Of a stretch of DNA of 40,871 nucleotides, positions 1-7,618 are shown piece after piece. Below the pieces are notes generated by a model. The model saw only the letters and a program-made list of their open reading frames with translations, was not told the origin of the DNA and ran no database searches. The first letter of the stretch is position 1, and the number at the start of each line of letters is the position of its first letter. This DNA is from Agromyces sp. Soil535 (lineage in GTDB: Bacteria; Actinomycetota; Actinomycetes; Actinomycetales; Microbacteriaceae), in the NCBI RefSeq assembly GCF_001428255.1, contig NZ_LMRW01000026.1, positions 121,609 through 162,479 on the forward strand, in the 5' to 3' direction. Made by a program: the position numbers and the translations under genes.

Positions 1-72
1 CACTCCGGCACTCCGGCACTCCGGCACTCCGGCACTCCGGCACTCCGGCACTCCGGCACTCCGGCACTCCGG
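1..72. repeat. CACTCCGG octamer tandem array (right end)
   Basis: Nine perfect, gap-free copies of the 8-bp unit CACTCCGG, cut by the left window edge, so the true length is unknown. After the last unit the sequence continues CACCG, exactly as after the larger array at 19775-20012. All nine units end in G, whereas the larger array mixes CACTCCGG and CACTCCGC. The array lies upstream of the gene at 133 and has no credible coding role: the 8-bp period is out of register with codons and every frame gives only a simple Pro/Ser/Ala/Arg repeat. Its function is unknown. Confidence 0.95.
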
Positions 73-132
73 CACCGATTATCGCCGAGGAAGACACTCG
101 CGGTTGCGACCGCATCGGCGCAGGATGGGCGC

Positions 133-711
133 ATGCGCACGATCACCGTGAACAACAACGTCTCGCTCGACGGCGTGATGCAGGCGCCGATGTCGCCCGA
201 CGAGGACACCCGCGGTGGCTTCCCGTACGGCGGCTGGGCGCTCGCCGGCAACGACGAGGCGCTCGCCGCCGAGATGGGCGTCGGCATGGACTCTGGCGGC
301 GCGCTCCTCTTCGGGCACCGCACCTACCGCCACATGGAGGCCTTCTGGCCGCACCAGACCGACGGGAATCCCTACACCGAGTACATGAACCGCGTCGAGA
401 AGTTCGTGACGTCGCGGCATCCGGACACGCATCTCGACTGGCAGCACTCGACCCTGCTCGCCGGCGAGGCATCCGACACCGTGGCCGAGCTCAAGCAGAC
501 CGACGGACCCGACCTTACGATCCTCGGCAGCGGCGAGCTCGTGCGTTCGCTCGCGGCAGCCGGCCTCGTCGACGCGTACGTGCTCATCGTGCATCCGGTG
601 GTGCTCGGCAGCGGCATCCGCATGTTCGGCGACACGCACCAGCAACTCGAGCTCACCCGCAGCATCACCACGCCGAAGGGTGTCACCGTGGCGCACTACC
701 GCCCGGTCTGA
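133..711 (+). CDS. Dihydrofolate reductase / RibD C-terminal family protein
   Basis: A 192-residue cytoplasmic protein of the RibD C-terminal / dihydrofolate-reductase-like superfamily (YyaP/YwjB type). It opens with the family pattern MRTITVNNNVSLDGVMQAP, in which the SLDG segment starts the NADPH-binding fold. A central LLFGHRTYRHMEAFWP stretch and a C-terminal GSGELVRSLAAAGLVDAY then VLGSGIRMF are the usual family blocks. Members are small NADPH-dependent reductases of mostly unknown substrate, and the family alone does not predict one. The ATG at 133 is chosen because the protein then begins directly with the conserved strand; no strong ribosome-binding site is visible. It converges with the acyl-CoA dehydrogenase gene, with a palindromic element between them. 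Confidence 0.85.
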   Translation: MRTITVNNNVSLDGVMQAPMSPDEDTRGGFPYGGWALAGNDEALAAEMGVGMDSGGALLFGHRTYRHMEAFWPHQTDGNPYTEYMNRVEKFVTSRHPDTHLDWQHSTLLAGEASDTVAELKQTDGPDLTILGSGELVRSLAAAGLVDAYVLIVHPVVLGSGIRMFGDTHQQLELTRSITTPKGVTVAHYRPV

Positions 712-768
712 GCGGATGCCGCGTCCAAGCGCCGCCGGAGGCGGTGTCTCGAACTCAGTCGCGCGGGC

Positions 769-803
769 GGGTTTCGAGACGCGGCTCCGCCGCTCCTCAA
801 CCC
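769..803. repeat. REP-like palindromic element, copy 1 (intergenic)
   Basis: An imperfect palindrome with outer arms GGGTT and AACCC, an inner GCGGC-TCC-GCCGC hairpin, and the words TTTCGAGAC and CTCCTCAA. It lies between the converging ends of the genes at 711 and 809, so it may also serve as a bidirectional terminator. Related elements occur inside coding sequence at 1949-1985 and about 21406-21475. A further GTCTCGAA word with a GCCGCC/GGCGG pair just upstream (731-752) may be a degraded second half. Confidence 0.7.
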
Positions 804-808
804 GCGAG

Positions 809-2566
809 CTACGCCCGCGCGAGGATCGCCGTCGTGTCGATGCCCGGGGGCAACGCGCCGTAGAGCAGTCCGCTGTCGCCCTCGACCCGAGTCCGCACGA
901 ACGCGTCGGCCACGGGCGTCGGCGCGTACTGGACGAGCAGGGACGCCTGCAGCACGAGGGCGAGCCGCTCGGTGAGCTCCCTTGCCCGCCACGCGGCGCC
1001 CGTGGCATCCGCCGACACCTCGAGCACCACCGCCTGCGCCTCGGCGATCTCCAGATCGAGCGCCGCGTGCTCACCCACCGCCGACCCGACGACGTCGAAG
1101 AAGGCGTCGAACGCCTCGGGCTCCCGGGCGAGCACTCGCAGCACGTCAAGGGCGATCACGTTGCCCGAGCCCTCCCAGATCGCGAGCAGCGGCTGCTCGC
1201 GGTAGCGGCGGGCGAGCGGGAACGCCTCCGTGTACCCGTTGCCGCCGAGGCATTCGAGCGCCTCGTACGCGTGGCCCGGCCCGCGCTTGCACACCCAGTA
1301 CTTCGACACGGCGGTGGCGAGACGTCGGAACGCCTGCTCTGAAGCATCCGCATCGTGGTCGTAGGCGCGGGCGAGCCGCATGGCCGTGACGGTCGCGGCC
1401 TCCGACTCGAGCGCGAGGTCGGCCACGACCGCCGTCATCGCGGGCTGGTCGACGAGGAGCGAGCCGAACGCGCTGCGGTGCCGCACGTGCCACGCCGCCT
1501 CCGCGACGGACTGCCGCATGCCGGCGGCCGATCCGATGACGCAGTCGAGGCGGGTGTGCGTGACCATCTGCACGATCGCGGCGACGCCGCGGCCCTCCTC
1601 GCCGGCGAGCCACGCGCTCGTGCCGTCGAACTCGATCTCGCTCGACGCATTCGAACGGTTGCCGAGCTTGTCCTTCAGGCGCTGGATGCGGAACACGTTC
1701 CGCGACCCGTCGGGCAGCACGCGCGGAACGAAGAAGCACGTGAGGCCGGCGGGCGCCTGCGCGAGCACGAGGAACGCGTCGCTCATCGGCGCGCTGCAGA
1801 ACCACTTGTGCCCGGTCAGCCGGAACTCGCCCCCCCAGGCGTCGTCGCCGCCGGTCGGCTCGGCGCGGGTGGTGTTCGCCCGGACGTCGGATCCGCCCTG
1901 CTTCTCCGTCATCGCCATGCCCATGAGCGCCGAGCTCTTGGGTTCCGCGGGTCGAGGAGCCGCCGCAGGCGGCGTCTCGAGACCCGACCCGCCCAGCTCC
2001 GGCGCGTACTCGCGGGACAGCAGCCGCGGCATCCACTCGTCTTGGAGACCGGATGCCGCGAGCGCGAGCGTCGGCATCGCGGCATGCGTCATCGACACCG
2101 GGCATGCATGCCCGGGCTCGACCTGCGCGAAGAGGGTGAACGCCGCGGCGCGGTCGACGTTCGCGCCCGGACCCGGGTTCGCCCAGGCCGACGTGTGCGC
2201 GCCCGCGCCGACTGCGGCACCGATGATGCGGTGGTACGCGTCGTCGTACTCGACCTCGTCGATGCGGTTGCCCCACCGGTCGTGGGCGTGCAGTACCGGC
2301 GGGTGCGTGTTCGCCCGCTCGGCATCGCGCTGGAACGCGGCAGACCCCACGAGCATGCCGATGCTGTGGAGCACGGATGCCGCGGCACCGCCGCGCTCCA
2401 CCGCCCCGGCGCGGCCGACGCCGCGCGAACCGACGCCGCCCGCGCCGATGTCGGCGCCACCGCGCCCCCACCGCGCCACGGCCTCGACGAGCGGCACGTT
2501 CGCCGCATACTCATCGACGCCCTCGCGGGGCGGCACCTGATTCACAACCTCGTGCGTGCTGATCAT
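809..2566 (-). CDS. AidB-like acyl-CoA dehydrogenase family protein
   Basis: A 585-residue FAD-dependent protein of the acyl-CoA dehydrogenase family, closest in pattern to the AidB/isovaleryl-CoA dehydrogenase-like branch. It starts MISTHEVVNQVPP, the AidB-type N-terminus, and has MTEKQGGSDVRAN near residue 218, HKWFCSAP, and LGGNGYTEAFPLARRYREQP with AIWEGSGN towards the C-terminus, all flavin or active-site blocks of this branch. Escherichia coli AidB binds DNA and FAD in the alkylation response; whether this paralogue does so or oxidises an acyl-CoA cannot be read here. The ATG at 2566 has GGAGG six bases upstream. Residues about 194-208 (GLETPPAAAPRPAEP) are an unusual low-complexity insertion encoded by a palindromic element. 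The gene is divergent from the HxlR regulator at 2648, which may control it. Confidence 0.88.
   Translation of the reverse strand: MISTHEVVNQVPPREGVDEYAANVPLVEAVARWGRGGADIGAGGVGSRGVGRAGAVERGGAAASVLHSIGMLVGSAAFQRDAERANTHPPVLHAHDRWGNRIDEVEYDDAYHRIIGAAVGAGAHTSAWANPGPGANVDRAAAFTLFAQVEPGHACPVSMTHAAMPTLALAASGLQDEWMPRLLSREYAPELGGSGLETPPAAAPRPAEPKSSALMGMAMTEKQGGSDVRANTTRAEPTGGDDAWGGEFRLTGHKWFCSAPMSDAFLVLAQAPAGLTCFFVPRVLPDGSRNVFRIQRLKDKLGNRSNASSEIEFDGTSAWLAGEEGRGVAAIVQMVTHTRLDCVIGSAAGMRQSVAEAAWHVRHRSAFGSLLVDQPAMTAVVADLALESEAATVTAMRLARAYDHDADASEQAFRRLATAVSKYWVCKRGPGHAYEALECLGGNGYTEAFPLARRYREQPLLAIWEGSGNVIALDVLRVLAREPEAFDAFFDVVGSAVGEHAALDLEIAEAQAVVLEVSADATGAAWRARELTERLALVLQASLLVQYAPTPVADAFVRTRVEGDSGLLYGALPPGIDTTAILARA
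1949..1985. repeat. REP-like palindromic element, copy 2 (inside the acyl-CoA dehydrogenase gene)
   Basis: An imperfect palindrome: GGGTCGAGGAGCCGCC, a short GCA loop, then GGCGGCGTCTCGAGACCC. It has the same words (CGAGGAGC, GTCTCGAGA) as the copies at 769-803 and 21406-21475. It is read in frame within the dehydrogenase and gives a Pro/Ala-rich peptide between two conserved blocks, without a frameshift or stop. Confidence 0.7.
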
Positions 2567-2647
2567 CGTCGACCTCCACGTCTCATTGTCGTGCCATACG
2601 TCCGTCCCCCGAGTGCGTTCAATCGTCGAACTCACTACATTGATGCC

Positions 2648-3169
2648 ATGCGCCAGACGTCGTTCGCCGACATGCACTGCTCGATCGCGCGATCGCTCGA
2701 AGTCATCGGTGACTGGTGGTCGCCGCTCATCATCCGCGACGTCTACCTCGGCCTCGACCGATTCGACGACCTCGCCGCCGACCTCGGCATCTCCCGCGGA
2801 CTCCTCGCCGACCGGCTCGAGACGCTCGTGGCGGGCGGAGTGCTCTGCAAGGTGCCGTACTCGAGCAGGCCAGTGCGTCATCACTACCGGTTGACGGAGG
2901 CGGGCACGGAGCTCGTGCCCCTGCTGATCGCACTCACGGCCTGGGGAGACCGGTGGCGCAGCGACGGCGTCCCGCCGATCCTCTTCGAGCACGACGTCTG
3001 CGGTGCACACCTCGAGGCCCACGTGACCTGCGCCTCGTGCGGCGGCGAGGTGCTGGCGGGCGAGGTCACGCCGCGGCCGGGCCCCGGAGGCCGGATCGCC
3101 CGGGGCACGATGCTCATCGGGCGAGTGCTCGGGGCCGAGGAACCACACGACGAGGAGGTGCGCGCATGA
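2648..3169 (+). CDS. HxlR-family winged-helix transcriptional regulator
   Basis: A 173-residue regulator beginning MRQTSFADMHCSIARSLEV, with the HxlR pattern of an N-terminal Cys (C11), then a winged helix (WWSPLIIRDV, the recognition-helix region ISRGLLADRLETL and the wing ending HHYRLTEAG). A short C-terminal tail contains HVTCASCGGEV, a Cys pair that might bind metal or sense redox. HxlR proteins are dimeric DNA-binding regulators, often for stress or aldehyde responses, and usually act on an adjacent divergent gene, here the AidB-like dehydrogenase. Start at ATG 2648; TACATT at 2636-2641 could be a -10 box very close to the ATG, hinting at a short or absent leader, but no matching -35 is clear. 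Its stop overlaps the next start (ATGA at 3166-3169). Confidence 0.88.
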   Translation: MRQTSFADMHCSIARSLEVIGDWWSPLIIRDVYLGLDRFDDLAADLGISRGLLADRLETLVAGGVLCKVPYSSRPVRHHYRLTEAGTELVPLLIALTAWGDRWRSDGVPPILFEHDVCGAHLEAHVTCASCGGEVLAGEVTPRPGPGGRIARGTMLIGRVLGAEEPHDEEVRA

Positions 3170-3756
3170 ATGAGACGGAGTCGTGGTACGGAGGCGTGGT
3201 CGGAGCCGGCCCGGCACACGGAATCGGCCCGGCACCCGGAGCCGACCCGGCCACCCCGATGAGCGTCGATCAGACGGTCGCGCAGTGGCGGTCCGCGGCC
3301 GAAGCGGGTGACGCCGCCGCTGCTGTGGGATGCCTCGCGCCCGATGTCGTGCTCGTCTCACCGCTCACCGATCGCTTCCGCTTCGAGGGCCGCTCGCAGC
3401 TGTTCGAGTTGCTCGACGACGTGTTCGCCGTGATGCGCGACATCCGCTTCGTCGACGAACTGCGCGCGGCCGACGGTCGCACGGTCATGCTCTCGGCGAC
3501 CGCGCGCATCGCCGACCGGGTGGACGTGACCGAGCTGCAGCGCCTTCGGCTCGGCGAGGCGAACACCATCGCAGAGATCACGATCGCCATGCGCCCGCTG
3601 CCGGCCCTGACCGCACTGCTCCGCGCTCTCGGGCCGCGCGTGGCACGGCGGCAGGGGCATCCGTTGCGCGCACCCCTGCTCGGCGCCGCGGGTGCGATGC
3701 TCGACAGCGTGGCCGCCTCCGGGGACCGGCGCTTCCTGCCGCTCGCGGCGCCGTGA
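3166..3756 (+). CDS. SnoaL/NTF2-like small protein
   Basis: A 196-residue protein with a nuclear-transport-factor-2-like (SnoaL-type) core beginning near VDQTVAQWRSAAEAGDAAAAV, followed by LAPDVVLVSPLTDRFRFEGR and later LRLGEANTIAEITIAMRPL. This is the cone-shaped fold used by many small isomerases and binding proteins, so no reaction can be assigned. The first 30 or so residues are Gly/Pro/Ala-rich and the last 40 go beyond the core. ATG 3166 overlaps the regulator stop and has GAGGAGG at 3152-3158, so translation is probably coupled to the HxlR gene. Confidence 0.75.
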   Translation: MNETESWYGGVVGAGPAHGIGPAPGADPATPMSVDQTVAQWRSAAEAGDAAAAVGCLAPDVVLVSPLTDRFRFEGRSQLFELLDDVFAVMRDIRFVDELRAADGRTVMLSATARIADRVDVTELQRLRLGEANTIAEITIAMRPLPALTALLRALGPRVARRQGHPLRAPLLGAAGAMLDSVAASGDRRFLPLAAP

Positions 3757-3758
3757 CG

Positions 3759-3797
3759 TCACGGAACCTGGTTCAGGACCTCGTGCGCGTCAGTCAT
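3759..3797 (-). pseudogene. 12-codon relic of an aidB-like gene start
   Basis: On the minus strand GGAGGTCGCCG precedes an ATG opening MTDAHEVLNQVP and then a stop. Ribosome-binding site, spacing and peptide closely match the start of the AidB-like gene at 2566 (GGAGGTCGACG, then MISTHEVVNQVP): eight of twelve residues are identical. The rest of the gene is absent and the sequence runs straight into the 3-prime end of the SnoaL-like gene. It overlaps the stop of the membrane-protein gene at 3790. A small translated leader peptide is a less likely alternative. Confidence 0.55.
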
Positions 3798-4323
3798 CGG
3801 CGACCTCCTGGAGCTGGGATCTGGGATTTCGCGGGAGAACGGCAAGCGCCCAGACGCCGGCCAGAAAGACGATCGCCCAGAACGCGCCGCGAATCTGCAG
3901 ACCCCAGAGCGTGAACCGGTTGAACGCGTCGCTGACCGCGGCCGGATCATCGAGGTTCGGAACACTGAGCATGATCGGGGCGGCGATGGCCGTGGTGGCC
4001 ATCACTCCGATCGCACCCAGGGCGGCCAGGTAGATCGGCAAACGTGCCGCCCGGGGCGTGCGGCGGTCGACACTGCTGCTGATCGCCGCGGCGATGGCAA
4101 GGAGCGCGAGGCCGATTCCCGCCACCGGGTACACGATCAGGCCGGCGCCGAGGTCGGCATGACGGCTGTAGGCCGCCCAGGCGTCCGCGCCCAGGTACTG
4201 CCAGGCCGGGATGCCGACCACGACGCGGTCGATCGGGCTGGCGAGCCCTGCGACGACGATGGTGGCGATCACCAGGCCGCGGGTCAGCGTGGAGCCCGTG
4301 ATTCCCGGCTTCCTGCTGATCAT
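3790..4323 (-). CDS. Small integral membrane protein, DUF1772-like
   Basis: A 177-residue protein with four predicted membrane helices: near residues 14-32 (LTRGLVIATIVVAGLAS), 58-80 (GLIVYPVAGIGLALLAIAAA), 90-115 (an Ala/Ile/Gly-rich stretch) and 145-165 (GAFWAIVFLAGVWALAVL). The HADLGAGLIVYP and FNRFTLWGLQIRGAFW blocks resemble the DUF1772 (anthrone-oxygenase-like) group; most bacterial members have no known function. ATG 4323 has GGAGG seven bases upstream. The ribosome-binding region (GGAGGTCGCCGATGATCAGC) closely resembles that of the AidB-like gene. It is divergent from the protease gene. Confidence 0.7.
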   Translation of the reverse strand: MISRKPGITGSTLTRGLVIATIVVAGLASPIDRVVVGIPAWQYLGADAWAAYSRHADLGAGLIVYPVAGIGLALLAIAAAISSSVDRRTPRAARLPIYLAALGAIGVMATTAIAAPIMLSVPNLDDPAAVSDAFNRFTLWGLQIRGAFWAIVFLAGVWALAVLPRNPRSQLQEVADD

Positions 4324-4420
4324 CGGCGACCTCCGCGAACCATTGTGTCCCTCCACAGGGGCACCTGCGAGCCGATCGTCCCGACCCCGGACGACCGTGA
4401 CATCCCGTCGTGGTCGATCC

Positions 4421-4450
4421 TTGCCCACGGTTGGCGCGGCTCTGTACGCT
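4421..4450 (+). promoter_or_regulatory. Candidate promoter of the subtilase gene
   Basis: TTGCCC (4421-4426), 18 bases, TACGCT (4445-4450). It is a moderate match to a housekeeping promoter and lies about 130 bases before the GTG start. The 255-bp region between the divergent genes at 4323 and 4579 holds nothing else I can name. Confidence 0.35.
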
Positions 4451-4578
4451 CGGAGCCGACATGGACGCCCGGCACGACCGGGCGTCCGTGGCGTCCCCCG
4501 GCAGTCGCCGAGGGAATCCAAGGGTCACGATGCGGTGTCCCGCGATCGCGTGATGCCGCCGACAGAAGGAGCATCACC

Positions 4579-6099
4579 GTGCGAAGACTCATCCGACTCA
4601 CCGCGCCGATCGGCGTTCTCGCCCTCGCCGCGGGGCTCTGTCTCACGGCAGCGCCGGCCGTCGCGGCGCCGGTGCAGGCGGCGACCGCGACCGGCGCGAC
4701 CGAGACCTACCTCGTGCTGTACAAGGCGAACGCGGTCTCGAAGTCATCGCTCTCGGCCGTCCAGGCCGCGGGCGGCACGGTGGTGCAGACCTACCCGCAG
4801 ATCGGCGTCGCGGTCGTGGCGAGCGATCGCGTCGGCTTCGCTGACGCGGTGGAGGCCGCGGATGCCTCGGTGCAGGGCGCCGCCTCGACCGCCGGGCTCG
4901 GCGTCGCACTCGATGACGACGAGGCGTCGGCGGATGCCGCAGAGCCGATCGAGCCCGGCACGCCGGCGCCCGGCGACGACCCGCTCGGCGGCTGGCAGTG
5001 GGACATGGACCAGATCTCCGCCCCCGAAGCGCGCGCGATCAACGGCGGCAGCACCTCGGTGATCGTCGGCGACATCGACACCGGCCTCGACTGGTCGCAC
5101 CCCGACCTCGCCGCGAACGTCGACTTCAGCCGCAGCGTCTCCTGCGTCGGCGGCGTGCCCAACCAGGACCCGGCGGCATGGATGGACGACCACGGCCACG
5201 GCACCCACACCGCGGGCACGATCGCCGCGGCGAAGAACGACCTCGGCATCGTCGGCGTCGCGCCGAACGTGAAGATCGCGGGCATCAAGACGAGCACCAT
5301 CGACGGACTCTTCTACCCTGAGGCCGTCGTCTGCGCGTTCGTGTGGGCGGCCGAGCACGGCATCCAGGTGACGAACAACAGCTACTTCGCCGACCCGTGG
5401 CTCTTCAACTGCAAGAACGATCCCGAGCAGCGGGCCATCTGGGAGGCCGAGCGGCGCGCGATCAAGTTCGCTCAGCAGAGCGGCACGGTCGTCGTGGCCG
5501 CCGAGGGCAACCAGCGCGACGACCTCGCCCACACCACGGGCGATGTCACGAGCCCCGACGACACCACGCCGGTCACCCGCGAGATCTCGAACGCCTGCGC
5601 CGTCGTGCCGGTCGAGGTGCCGGGCGTCATCGGCGTCACCGCGAACGGCGACCAGGAGTTCAAGTCGTACTACTCGAGCTACGGCGTGGGCACCGCCGAC
5701 GTCGTCGCACCGGGCGGCGACCGCCGCTTCCAGATCACGGCGGACCCGGGCGCAGGCCGGATCCTCTCGACGTGGCCGGCAAGCCTGCCGTGCGTCGGCG
5801 GCATCCTGTTCACGAGCGGCGGCGCCCAGTACTGCTGGATCCAGGGCACGTCGATGGCGTCGCCGCACGTCGCAGGCATCGCGGCGCTCGTGGTGAGCAC
5901 CGGTGTCACGAGCCCGGGCAAGGTCGCATCCATCATCCAGAACACGGCCGACCCGATCGCGTGCCCGACCGACATGTCGGTGTACGCCGACTTCCCGGCG
6001 CTCGACAACGGCGCACCGCAGGTGTGCCAGGGCGGCATCGGCTACAACGGGTTCAACGGCCACGGTCAGGTGAACGCGCTCGCCGCGATCGGCGGCTGA
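4579..6099 (+). CDS. Secreted subtilisin-like serine protease (S8 family)
   Basis: A 506-residue exported peptidase. A Sec signal peptide (charged MRRLIRL, hydrophobic stretch, cleavage expected after AVAA near residue 30) is followed by an inhibitor-I9-like propeptide (YLVLYKANAVSKSSLSAV). The catalytic domain has Asp167 in GDIDTGLDWSHPDL, His207 in HGHGTHTAGT, the oxyanion region AAEGNQ, and Ser425 in GTSMASPHVAG, so the triad is intact. The mature domain has eight cysteines, which fits disulfide bonding outside the cell. There is no cell-wall anchor or extra C-terminal domain, so it is probably released. GTG 4579 has AGAAGGAG at 4564-4571. The gene stands alone and is followed by a strong hairpin. 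Confidence 0.93.
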   Translation: MRRLIRLTAPIGVLALAAGLCLTAAPAVAAPVQAATATGATETYLVLYKANAVSKSSLSAVQAAGGTVVQTYPQIGVAVVASDRVGFADAVEAADASVQGAASTAGLGVALDDDEASADAAEPIEPGTPAPGDDPLGGWQWDMDQISAPEARAINGGSTSVIVGDIDTGLDWSHPDLAANVDFSRSVSCVGGVPNQDPAAWMDDHGHGTHTAGTIAAAKNDLGIVGVAPNVKIAGIKTSTIDGLFYPEAVVCAFVWAAEHGIQVTNNSYFADPWLFNCKNDPEQRAIWEAERRAIKFAQQSGTVVVAAEGNQRDDLAHTTGDVTSPDDTTPVTREISNACAVVPVEVPGVIGVTANGDQEFKSYYSSYGVGTADVVAPGGDRRFQITADPGAGRILSTWPASLPCVGGILFTSGGAQYCWIQGTSMASPHVAGIAALVVSTGVTSPGKVASIIQNTADPIACPTDMSVYADFPALDNGAPQVCQGGIGYNGFNGHGQVNALAAIGG

Positions 6100-6117
6100 C
6101 GTCACCCTGTGAGGCAC

Positions 6118-6153
6118 CGGATGCCGCGGTCGGATCTCCGGCCGCGGCATCCG
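6118..6153. terminator. Strong hairpin between converging genes
   Basis: Arms CGGATGCCGCGG and CCGCGGCATCCG (12 bp), extended inwards by a T-G wobble and CGG/CCG around an ATCT loop. It sits between the protease (+) and TetR (-) stops and can serve both. There is no U-tract, as is common in actinobacteria. Both arms contain the over-represented heptamer GGATGCC/GGCATCC. Confidence 0.8.
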
Positions 6154-6157
6154 CGCG

Positions 6158-6811
6158 TCAGGGGGCGTAGGCGCGGAGGAACGCGGCGGCCCCCCGCTCG
6201 GCGCGTTCGATCGCCGCGTCGGCGCTCGCGGCATCCGTGCCCGCTTCGAAGAGCGCCCGGTCGAGCGACGCCCCGATCGTGAGGAACGCGAAGTGCTCGG
6301 CCGCGAGCTCGGCATCGTCGACCCGGAGCTGCCCGCGCTGGTCGAATGCGCGGAGCGCCCCCGCCACCGCCGTCATGACCCTGCCGGGCGCGCGGTCGTA
6401 GTACTCGGTCGCGAACTCGGGGAACCGCCTGGCCTCGCCGATGAGCAGCCGACGCAGCGGCACCACGCGACCGCCCAGCACGGATGCCGCCAGCTCGCGC
6501 GCGAGCGCGGTGAGGGCGGCCGCGGCATCCGGGGCCTCTGCCGTGGTGGCGACGAGCTCGTTGGAGAACCGCTCGGCGGTGGCGATGGCTTCGCCGATGA
6601 TCGCCCGGAACAACTGCTCCTTGTCGTCGAACACGTTGTAGACGGTGCGCTTGGAGACGCCGGCCTCGACCGCGATGTCGTCGACGCTCGTGCCGGGATA
6701 GCCGTGCTCGATGAACACGCGCGCGGCCGCAGCCATGATGAGCGCACGCGAGCGGGTGATGCGTGGGTCCTCGTAGTCGGCCCGGTCGGACGACGTGGCC
6801 TGCACGGTCAT
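6158..6811 (-). CDS. TetR/AcrR-family transcriptional regulator
   Basis: A 217-residue regulator. The N-terminal TetR helix-turn-helix covers about residues 15-65: ITRSRALIMAAAARVF, GYPGTSVDDIAVEAGVSKRT, then VYNVFDDKEQLFRAI. The C-terminal helical domain is a ligand/dimer domain of the AcrR type (PLRRLLIGEARRFPEF). I chose ATG 6811 because GGAG lies seven bases upstream; an in-frame ATG at 6838 is less well supported. The gene is divergent from the DUF998 membrane-protein gene, and a candidate operator overlaps that promoter, so it probably represses its neighbour and perhaps itself. The ligand is unknown. Confidence 0.9.
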   Translation of the reverse strand: MTVQATSSDRADYEDPRITRSRALIMAAAARVFIEHGYPGTSVDDIAVEAGVSKRTVYNVFDDKEQLFRAIIGEAIATAERFSNELVATTAEAPDAAAALTALARELAASVLGGRVVPLRRLLIGEARRFPEFATEYYDRAPGRVMTAVAGALRAFDQRGQLRVDDAELAAEHFAFLTIGASLDRALFEAGTDAASADAAIERAERGAAAFLRAYAP

Positions 6812-6841
6812 TGCTGATCTCCACTCTCTTGCACTCATCCG

Positions 6842-6875
6842 TTTACTTTTGCCCTGCTCGGTGCAATACTACACC
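6842..6875 (+). promoter_or_regulatory. Promoter with TetR-type operator for the DUF998 gene
   Basis: TTTACT (6842-6847), 17 bases, AATACT (6865-6870). Overlapping the -10 is GGTGCAATACTACACC (6860-6875), a 16-bp imperfect palindrome with 12 symmetric positions and GGTG/CACC ends. Position and size suit a TetR dimer blocking polymerase. Confidence 0.45.
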
Positions 6876-6931
6876 AATGGGGGCAATAGCCCCGAATCGA
6901 CACGACATGACACCAACGGAAGGTGAGCACG

Positions 6932-7618
6932 ATGTCCGATGCAGTTCCCGCTTCCTCGTCCACCACGACCTTCGACCGCGGCCGCGCGGTCACGAAGGCG
7001 CTCCTCGGCTGGGGCGTCGTGGCCGGCCCGTTCTACCTGATCGTCGGCCTCGCGCAGGCGCTGTTCGTGCCGGGCTTCGACCTCTCCCGCCATGCGCTGA
7101 GCGCGCTCATGCTCGGGCCGCTCGGCTGGATCCAGGCGCTGAACCTCGCACTCAGCGGGCTCATGGTGCTCGCGGCGGCCGTCGGCTTCGCACGCCTGCT
7201 CCCGCGCCGGCGCAACGTCTGGGCCGGCGTGTTCCTCGGCCTCTACGGAGTGAGCCTGTTCATTGCGGCCATCTTCCCGCCCGACCCGATGGGCGGATTC
7301 CCGCCCGGCGGCACGGATGCCACGACCGCGTCGACGAGCGGGCTGCTCCACCTCATGGCGGGCGCGGTCGGCTTCGTGAGCCTCGCCGTCGCGGCCGTGA
7401 TCGTCGGCACCTGGTTCCGGCGGGAGGGGCGTCGCGGGGCCGCGGTCACGTCGTTCGTCGCCGCCGCCGTGATCGTGCTCGGCTTCGTCGGCGGAGCGGC
7501 GCTCGCGATGGTCCCCGCTGGCATCGGGCTGCTCTGGCTGGCGGTCGTCGCCGGCTGGGCGTGGCTCGCGATCGCGTCGCTCGTCGCCTACCGGATGGCG
7601 CCGAGCCCCGACCGCTGA
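6932..7618 (+). CDS. DUF998 family integral membrane protein
   Basis: A 228-residue protein with six hydrophobic segments: VTKALLGWGVVAGPFYLIVG, ALNLALSGLMVLAAAVGFAR, VWAGVFLGLYGVSLFIAAIF, LHLMAGAVGFVSLAVAAVIV, TSFVAAAVIVLGFVGGAAL and a final Trp/Ala-rich helix. FDLSRHALSALMLGPLGWIQ and FPPDPMGGFPPG are the conserved DUF998 loops. The family has no established activity. ATG 6932 has GGAAGG at 6918-6923; an in-frame GTG at 6923 lies on that ribosome-binding site and is less likely. Divergent from the TetR gene, which probably controls it. The 214 bp to the next gene contains no clear promoter. Confidence 0.8.
   Translation: MSDAVPASSSTTTFDRGRAVTKALLGWGVVAGPFYLIVGLAQALFVPGFDLSRHALSALMLGPLGWIQALNLALSGLMVLAAAVGFARLLPRRRNVWAGVFLGLYGVSLFIAAIFPPDPMGGFPPGGTDATTASTSGLLHLMAGAVGFVSLAVAAVIVGTWFRREGRRGAAVTSFVAAAVIVLGFVGGAALAMVPAGIGLLWLAVVAGWAWLAIASLVAYRMAPSPDR

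Noticed and set aside
4744..6315. 523-codon minus-strand frame opposite the subtilase
   Set aside because: The plus-strand protease has signal peptide and an intact triad; this frame has none of these and runs through the terminator.
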